A stretch of DNA of 64,000 bases from Dechloromonas denitrificans (lineage in GTDB: Bacteria > Pseudomonadota > Gammaproteobacteria > Burkholderiales > Rhodocyclaceae): positions 2,790,001 through 2,854,000 of the forward strand of contig NZ_CP075185.1 of the NCBI RefSeq assembly GCF_020510685.1, in the 5' to 3' direction. Below are positions 59,276 through 64,000 of this stretch, piece after piece. The notes under the pieces are model-generated. The model searched no databases. It was not told where the DNA came from and saw only the letters and a list, made by a program, of their open reading frames with translations. Each line of letters begins with the position of its first letter. The stretch's first letter is position 1. A program made the translations under genes and the position numbers.

Positions 59276-60202
59276 ATGGCGACGAGTATGGAAAAAACGA
59301 TACGGACGACGGATGGGCTGAGCTTGTGGTCCGAGGCTTTCGGCCAACCGGGCGACCGCCCGATCCTGCTGATCATGGGCGCGATGAACCAGGGGATTTT
59401 CTGGCCAGATGCCTTTTGCCGGCGGCTGGCCAGCCTCGGTTACTACGTCATCCGCTACGACCATCGCGATACCGGCCAGTCGTCGACTGTCGATTTCCAG
59501 ACCCAGCCCTACCGGCTGGCCGAGCTGACGCAGGATGCGCTCGCCGTGCTGCACGGCCATCAATTGCCGAAGGCGACGGTGGTCGGCCTGTCGATGGGCG
59601 GCTATATCGCCCAGTTGCTGGCCATCGAGCATCCCGAGGCGGTCGACCGCCTGGTGCTGATTTCCAGTTCGGCCGACCAGCGGCCGTACATGGCCGCAAC
59701 CATGGGCCAGCCGACCGTCGGTTTTGCCCTGCCCGGGCCGGGAGCAGCACTGCTCGACTACATCCGGGCAACGCTCGCCCAGCCCCCCGGATCGGCCCCC
59801 GCCATTGAGCAAAACGTACTGACCGGCTGGGCATTGACCTACGGCGGCAGCCGCGAGTTTCCCCGTACCCAATTGACGGCCGCCCTGCGCCGGGCGGCCG
59901 GGCGCACGAGTAACCCGCTGGCCGCCTTTCATCACGCCCTGGCCGTCGCCGCCTCGCCGGACCGGCTCGAGGGCATCAAGTCCATCGCCGCGCCGACGCT
60001 GGTCATCCACGGCCGGGCGGACAACTTGCTGCCGCTGGCCCATGGCGAATATCTGGCACGCCACATTCCCGGCGCGCGCCTGCAATTATTCGACATGGGG
60101 CACTCCTTCATGTGGTCCTGGGACGATGAAGTGCTGGCCAGCCTGACCGCCTTTCTTGCCGACGACTCGATCGCTCCGCCTTTCCAGACCAACCATGATT
60201 GA
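59276..60202 (+). CDS. Alpha/beta hydrolase inside the biotin operon
   Basis: A 308-residue alpha/beta hydrolase with a complete triad: S106 in GLSMGGY, D250 in HGRADNLLPL and H277 in DMGHSFMW. The oxyanion region is LLIMGAMNQGIFW. It is distinct from BioH further down. The ATG at 59276 was chosen; a second one lies four codons later (59288). It overlaps bioF by eight bases (ATGATTGA), which strongly suggests a role in, or at least cotranscription with, biotin synthesis. It could be a second pimeloyl-ester esterase, but this is inference. Confidence 0.82.
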   Translation: MATSMEKTIRTTDGLSLWSEAFGQPGDRPILLIMGAMNQGIFWPDAFCRRLASLGYYVIRYDHRDTGQSSTVDFQTQPYRLAELTQDALAVLHGHQLPKATVVGLSMGGYIAQLLAIEHPEAVDRLVLISSSADQRPYMAATMGQPTVGFALPGPGAALLDYIRATLAQPPGSAPAIEQNVLTGWALTYGGSREFPRTQLTAALRRAAGRTSNPLAAFHHALAVAASPDRLEGIKSIAAPTLVIHGRADNLLPLAHGEYLARHIPGARLQLFDMGHSFMWSWDDEVLASLTAFLADDSIAPPFQTNHD

Positions 60203-61358
60203 AGACCGCCTGAACAACGAACTGGCCGAGATCGCCGCGGCCGGCCTGACCCGCCGCCGGCGCGTGCTCGAATCGCCCTGCGGCCGGACCGCGACCGTCG
60301 ACGGCCGCGAAATGCTCAATTTCGCCAGCAACGATTACCTCGGCCTGGCCGGCGATGCCGGGATCGCCCGGGCGATGGCCGACGGCGCGCTGCACTGGGG
60401 GGCCGGCAGCGGCGCTTCGCATCTGGTCAGCGGCCATCTGGCGCCACACGAAGCGCTGGAAAAGGAAATCGCCGCCTTCGTCGGCTTCCCGCGCGCCCTG
60501 ACCTTTTCCACCGGCTACCTGGCCAATCTGGCGGTCACGCCGACCCTGGCCGGGCGCGGCAGCGCGATATTCGCCGACAAGCTGAACCATGCTTCGCTGA
60601 TCGATGCGATGCAACTGGCCAAGGCGCAGGGTGCCGCCACCCGGCGCTATGCCCACAACGACATGGCAGCGCTCGAAGCCATGCTGGCGGCCAGCAACGC
60701 GCCAAGCAAAATCATCGTCAGCGATGCCGTATTCAGCATGGACGGCGATCTCGCGCCGCTGCCGCAACTGTGCGCACTGGCCGAGCGTTACGACGCCTGG
60801 CTGGTGATCGACGACGCACATGGTTTCGGCGTCCTCGGCGCGCAGGGCCAAGGCAGCCTGGCCCACTACAACCTGCCCTATCGGCCGCGCCTGCTGCTGA
60901 TGGGCACGCTCGGCAAGGCGGCCGGCATCGGCGGCGCTTTCGTCGCCGGTTCGGCCACGGCCATCGAATACCTGCTGCAAAAAGGCCGCAGCTACATCTT
61001 CACCACCGCCGCGCCGCCGGCCGTCGCCTGTGCGCTGTCGGCCAGCCTGAAGATCATCGGCCAGGGCGATGCCTGGCGGGCCAATCTGTTTGCCCGCATC
61101 GCCCAGTTGCGCGACGGCCTGAGCGATCTGCCGTGGCATCTGCTGCCCTCGGCCACCGCCATCCAGCCGCTCATCGTCGGCGCCAACGAAGACGCCGTGC
61201 AGCTCGCCAGCGCCTTGTGGGAGAAAGGCCTGTGGCTGCCGGCCATCCGCCCGCCGACCGTGCCGCCGGGCACTGCACGGCTGCGCATCTCCGTCTCCGC
61301 CGCCCACAGCGCCGCCGACATCGACCAACTGATCGCCGCCCTCAGGGAACTCGCATGA
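60195..61358 (+). CDS. bioF: 8-amino-7-oxononanoate synthase
   Basis: Condenses pimeloyl-ACP (or -CoA) with L-alanine to give KAPA. The 387-residue PLP enzyme has K241 in GTLGKAAG as the PLP lysine and the characteristic FASNDYLGLA, HWGAGSGASHLVSGHLAPHE and VIDDAHGFGVLG segments. Length matches BioF. The ATG at 60195 overlaps the preceding hydrolase gene by eight bases. Its stop overlaps bioH by four bases. Confidence 0.96.
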   Translation: MIEDRLNNELAEIAAAGLTRRRRVLESPCGRTATVDGREMLNFASNDYLGLAGDAGIARAMADGALHWGAGSGASHLVSGHLAPHEALEKEIAAFVGFPRALTFSTGYLANLAVTPTLAGRGSAIFADKLNHASLIDAMQLAKAQGAATRRYAHNDMAALEAMLAASNAPSKIIVSDAVFSMDGDLAPLPQLCALAERYDAWLVIDDAHGFGVLGAQGQGSLAHYNLPYRPRLLLMGTLGKAAGIGGAFVAGSATAIEYLLQKGRSYIFTTAAPPAVACALSASLKIIGQGDAWRANLFARIAQLRDGLSDLPWHLLPSATAIQPLIVGANEDAVQLASALWEKGLWLPAIRPPTVPPGTARLRISVSAAHSAADIDQLIAALRELA

Positions 61359-62068
61359 CCCCGCCGCTCGTCTTCCTGCCCGGCTGGTCCCTGGGCCGTG
61401 GCCCGCTGCAGGCGGCAATCGATCCGCTGCACGGGCAGATTTTCGACCTGCCCGGTTATCGCGATGCGCCGCTGATCAGCGATTTCGCTGCGGCGGCCGC
61501 CGATCTCGCCGAGCGCCTGCAACCCGGCACGACTCTCGGCGGCTGGTCGCTCGGCGCCCTGCTGGCGCTGGCCGTGGCGGCCCGTGCCCCGGAAAAAGTC
61601 GGCAAGCTGATCCTGGTCGCCGGCACCGCCTCCTTCGTCCAGCGCGCCGGCTGGCCGCACGCCATGCCGCCGGCCACGCTGGCCGAATTCGCGGTCGCCG
61701 TCGCGGCCGATCCCGCAGCCACGCTGCCGCGCTTCGTCGGCGGTTTCAATCGCGGCGATGCCCGGGCCAGGGACGTGACGCGGCAACTGCTCGACCTGGC
61801 CGACCGGGCGCCACCGGCGGCCACGCTGGCGACCGGCCTGAACTGGCTGCGCGACGTCGATTTGCGGGATCTTGCCCGGCAGGTCAAAGCGCCGACCTTG
61901 CTCATCCACGGCGCGGCCGACCCGCTGATGCCACTGGCCGCCGGCGAAGCGCTGGCCGCCGCCATCCCCGGCGCCCGCCTCGAAGTCTTCGCCGACTGCG
62001 CGCACGCCCCCTTCATCTCCCGCCCGGACGAATTTCTCGCCCGACTGACCGCCTTTATTGATGACTAG
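61355..62068 (+). CDS. bioH: Pimeloyl-ACP methyl ester carboxylesterase
   Basis: Cleaves the methyl ester of pimeloyl-ACP so that it can be used by BioF. The 237-residue alpha/beta hydrolase has S65 in GGWSLGALLAL, D189 in HGAADPLMP and H217 in DCAHAPFISRPDEF, the last being the BioH C-terminal pattern. The N-terminus LVFLPGWSLGRGPLQ matches the family. Overlaps of four bases with bioF and eight with bioC. Position between bioF and bioC makes the BioH assignment firm. Confidence 0.93.
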   Translation: MTPPLVFLPGWSLGRGPLQAAIDPLHGQIFDLPGYRDAPLISDFAAAAADLAERLQPGTTLGGWSLGALLALAVAARAPEKVGKLILVAGTASFVQRAGWPHAMPPATLAEFAVAVAADPAATLPRFVGGFNRGDARARDVTRQLLDLADRAPPAATLATGLNWLRDVDLRDLARQVKAPTLLIHGAADPLMPLAAGEALAAAIPGARLEVFADCAHAPFISRPDEFLARLTAFIDD

Positions 62069-62825
62069 ACCGACCAAGGCGCGTATTCGCCAATCCTTCG
62101 AGCGCGCCGCCGCCACCTACGAAAGCGCCGCGACCGTCCAGCGCACGATCTGCGCGCAGTTGGCCGCCGCCCTGCCGGCCGGCTTGCTGCCGGCCCGGTT
62201 GCTCGATGCCGGCTGCGGCACCGGCCATGCGCTGACCCTGCTGCAAGCGCGCTTTCCCACGGCAACGACACTAGCCGTCGATCTTTCGCCGGCCATGCTG
62301 GAACAAATCCCGATCGCCTGCTGCCGGCTGGCCGGCGATCTCGAACATCTGCCGCTGGCCGATGCCAGCCTCGACCTCTACTGGTCCAGCCTGGCCGTGC
62401 AGTGGTGCGAACTGCCCCGCGTCCTCGGCGAAGCCCGCCGCGTCTTGCGCCCGGGCGGCCAGCTGGCCATCGCCAGCCTCGGGCCGGCCACCTTCCACGA
62501 ATTGCGCCACGCCTTCGCCGGCGTCGATAGCTACCGCCATACATTGGCCTTTCATTCCCCCGGGGAAATCGAACAAATGGCCGCGCAGAGCGGCTTTGCC
62601 GCGATCGAAGTGACGAACGCCAGGGAAATCGCTCATTACGCCGATTTCCGAAGCCTGCTCAAGGCGGTCAAGGCGATCGGCGCCAACCAGCTGGGGGCCG
62701 GCCGGCGCACCAACCTGATGAGCCGCAGCGCCTTCAGCCGGGCCGAAGCGGCATTCGAAACCTTGCGCACGCCAGCCGGCCTGCCGCTGACCTACGACGT
62801 CATCACCCTGATTGCCCGGACATGA
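62061..62825 (+). CDS. bioC: Malonyl-ACP O-methyltransferase
   Basis: Methylates the free carboxyl of malonyl-ACP so that it can enter fatty-acid elongation as a pimelate precursor. The 254-residue class I methyltransferase has SAM motif I as DAGCGTG (49-55) and the BioC-typical opening [22 protein letters not shown] and [15 protein letters not shown]. The ATG at 62061 was preferred over the TTG one codon earlier. It overlaps bioH by eight bases and bioD by four. Confidence 0.94.
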   Translation: MTRPTKARIRQSFERAAATYESAATVQRTICAQLAAALPAGLLPARLLDAGCGTGHALTLLQARFPTATTLAVDLSPAMLEQIPIACCRLAGDLEHLPLADASLDLYWSSLAVQWCELPRVLGEARRVLRPGGQLAIASLGPATFHELRHAFAGVDSYRHTLAFHSPGEIEQMAAQSGFAAIEVTNAREIAHYADFRSLLKAVKAIGANQLGAGRRTNLMSRSAFSRAEAAFETLRTPAGLPLTYDVITLIART

Positions 62826-63499
62826 AACAGGCCTACTTCCTCACCGGTACCGATACCGAAATCGGCAAGACCTTCATCACCTGCGCCCTGCTCCAGCGCG
62901 CCCGCCAGCTCGGGCTGGCCGCCGCCGGCCTGAAGCCGGTCGCCGCCGGGACCGATGCCGCCGGCCGGAACGACGACGTCGAATGCATCCGGGCGGCGAG
63001 CAACGTCGCGCTGCCGACCGCCATCATCAACCCGTACTGTTTCAAGGCCGCCATCGCGCCGCACATTGCCGCGGCCGAGGAAGGTATCCGCATCGATTTC
63101 GCGACCATCCAGGCTTCCTGCGCAACGGCCGGAGAGCAGGCCGATCTGCTGATCGTCGAAGGGGTTGGTGGTTTTTGCGTGCCGCTCGGCGTTGACCAGA
63201 GCACCACCGATCTCGCGGTCGCGCTTGGCCTGCCGGTGATCCTGGTCGTCGGCATGCGCCTCGGCTGCATCAACCACGCCGTGCTGACCGCCGAGGCCAT
63301 CGCGGCACGCGGTCTGTCGATTGCCGGCTGGGTCGCCAACCGGATCGATCCGGCGATGTCGCGTTTCGCCGAAAATCTGGCCAGCTTGCAGGCCCTGTTG
63401 CCCGCTCCGCTGCTCGGCGTCGTGCCGCACCTGCCCGGCGGCAGCGCCGGTGCCGCCGATTGCCTGCGCTTACCGGGGGAGGCCGCTTTCCGCCTTTAA
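62822..63499 (+). CDS. bioD: Dethiobiotin synthetase
   Basis: ATP-dependent closure of the ureido ring, turning DAPA into dethiobiotin. The 225-residue protein has the P-loop GTDTEIGKT at residues 9-17 and the LKPVAAG and [10 protein letters not shown] segments typical of BioD. Last gene of the operon; BioB, needed for the final step, is not in this window. It starts four bases inside bioC (ATGA). Its 3' end overlaps the convergent Hpt gene by 30 bp. Confidence 0.95.
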   Translation: MKQAYFLTGTDTEIGKTFITCALLQRARQLGLAAAGLKPVAAGTDAAGRNDDVECIRAASNVALPTAIINPYCFKAAIAPHIAAAEEGIRIDFATIQASCATAGEQADLLIVEGVGGFCVPLGVDQSTTDLAVALGLPVILVVGMRLGCINHAVLTAEAIAARGLSIAGWVANRIDPAMSRFAENLASLQALLPAPLLGVVPHLPGGSAGAADCLRLPGEAAFRL

Positions 63500-63823
63500 C
63501 ACCTCGGCGACCAGATACAGGCGGGCCTGTAGCGCCAGCACGGCCACCTCCTGCCCGTCCATATCGCCGGCCTTGGCTTTCCGTTCGATGGCCGAAGCGT
63601 CGGCTGCGCCAAGATCGTCGGAAAAAGTGGCCAGCAAGCCTTTGATCGTATGCGCCTCGCGTTGTACCTCGGCCGGCGCGCCGCTCGCCACGGCGGCGGC
63701 GATATTGGCGGAGTACCGATCAACATCCTGCAAATACATGGCGAGCATCATCGCGAAAATATCTTCGTCGCCCCCCAGGCGCTCAAGTATCGCCGCCTTG
63801 TCCAGCACGAACTTCCCAGTCAT
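63470..63823 (-). CDS. Hpt-domain phosphotransfer protein
   Basis: A 117-residue, all-helical protein with the Hpt motif HTIKG, where H58 is the phospho-accepting histidine (in [16 protein letters not shown]). It would shuttle phosphate between a hybrid kinase and a response regulator. No kinase gene is adjacent, but a probable HD-GYP gene lies directly upstream on the same strand (the two are 53 bp apart) and may be its partner. It starts at ATG 63823 with AGGAG upstream. Convergent with bioD. Confidence 0.87.
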   Translation of the reverse strand: MTGKFVLDKAAILERLGGDEDIFAMMLAMYLQDVDRYSANIAAAVASGAPAEVQREAHTIKGLLATFSDDLGAADASAIERKAKAGDMDGQEVAVLALQARLYLVAEVLKAESGLPR

Positions 63824-63876
63824 TCCATTCTCCTGTCAGCCGATACCGGTCACCCGAGAAGTTAGGCGTCCAAGGC

Positions 63877-64000
63877 CTAAAGCATCGGCACTTCTTCATC
63901 CGTGAACCGCTGGCGAATGTCGAGAATCCGCTCCCAGCCAGCGAGAAATGCTTCCACACACAGCGGATCAAAATGTCGGCCGCGACCGTCTTCGAGAAAC
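63877..64000 (-). CDS. Probable HD-GYP domain response regulator, C-terminal end
   Basis: The reading frame runs off the right edge; only 40 residues and the stop (63877-63879) are visible. The end ...DGRGRHFDPLCVEAFL then WERILDIRQRF matches the C-terminal pattern of HD-GYP c-di-GMP phosphodiesterases, which often carry an N-terminal receiver domain. The closing residues are DEEVPML. The remainder must be seen to confirm. It lies just upstream of the Hpt gene on the same strand. Confidence 0.6.
   Translation of the reverse strand, partial: FLEDGRGRHFDPLCVEAFLAGWERILDIRQRFTDEEVPML

Noticed and set aside
1..64000. CRISPR arrays, prophage, insertion sequences, tRNA or rRNA genes
   Set aside because: No regularly spaced repeats, integrase, transposase or structural phage genes were seen, and almost all sequence is occupied by protein genes. 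A dedicated tRNA scan was not possible.

Overview
The window is a gene-dense, high-GC stretch of a bacterial chromosome. It carries an rnfABCDGE operon, a quinone-dependent pyrD, an acnB, a biotin operon of bioA-bioF-bioH-bioC-bioD and a high load of c-di-GMP and sensory proteins. Gene content and codon use suggest a betaproteobacterium, most likely in the Rhodocyclales (Dechloromonas/Azonexus-like). That placement is inferred from gene content and was not checked by any search. I saw no rRNA, tRNA, CRISPR array, integrase or transposase.

Left part (0-13.8 kb): the end of a FUSC-type membrane protein and an MFS transporter, then glycerol kinase and glycerol-3-phosphate dehydrogenase (glpK-glpD, minus strand). 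Next come an azlCD amino-acid exporter pair, pyrD, and the electron-transport operon rnfABCDGE, closed by an RlmN-family radical SAM methylase paralogue. From 13.7 to 21.8 kb lie two c-di-GMP proteins and a di-haem cytochrome c peroxidase on the minus strand, then nth-FIST-DUF1841 on the plus strand and a stand-alone oxygen-binding di-iron protein.

Middle part (22-48 kb): a 1,890-residue alpha-2-macroglobulin, then a short stretch of lower GC (YciI-like protein and GNAT acetyltransferase). It continues with a secreted polyester depolymerase-like hydrolase, a cytosolic-looking L,D-transpeptidase-fold protein coupled to an anchored partner, an Fsr-type MFS exporter with a divergent AraC regulator, and small hydrolase and VOC genes. 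Then follow a chemoreceptor, an EamA transporter, an orphan ParB-like protein, a PhnD-type lipoprotein coupled to a hybrid histidine kinase, a beta-helix protein, a secreted metallo-beta-lactamase-fold enzyme and a DoxX protein.

Right part (48-64 kb): acnB, followed upstream by a 565-bp non-coding region with two tandem imperfect repeats. Each repeat carries three DnaA-box-like 9-mers in the same arrangement, including two perfect TTATCCACA boxes. This is the most unusual element seen. Next are an FKBP isomerase, a dusC/TrmB-like/YkgJ operon, a PIN-domain gene overlapping a TIGR01212 radical SAM gene, yaaA, and the biotin operon. The biotin operon contains a second alpha/beta hydrolase and a small membrane-anchored protein between bioA and bioF, and no bioB is present. 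The window ends with a lone Hpt protein and the C-terminus of a probable HD-GYP protein.
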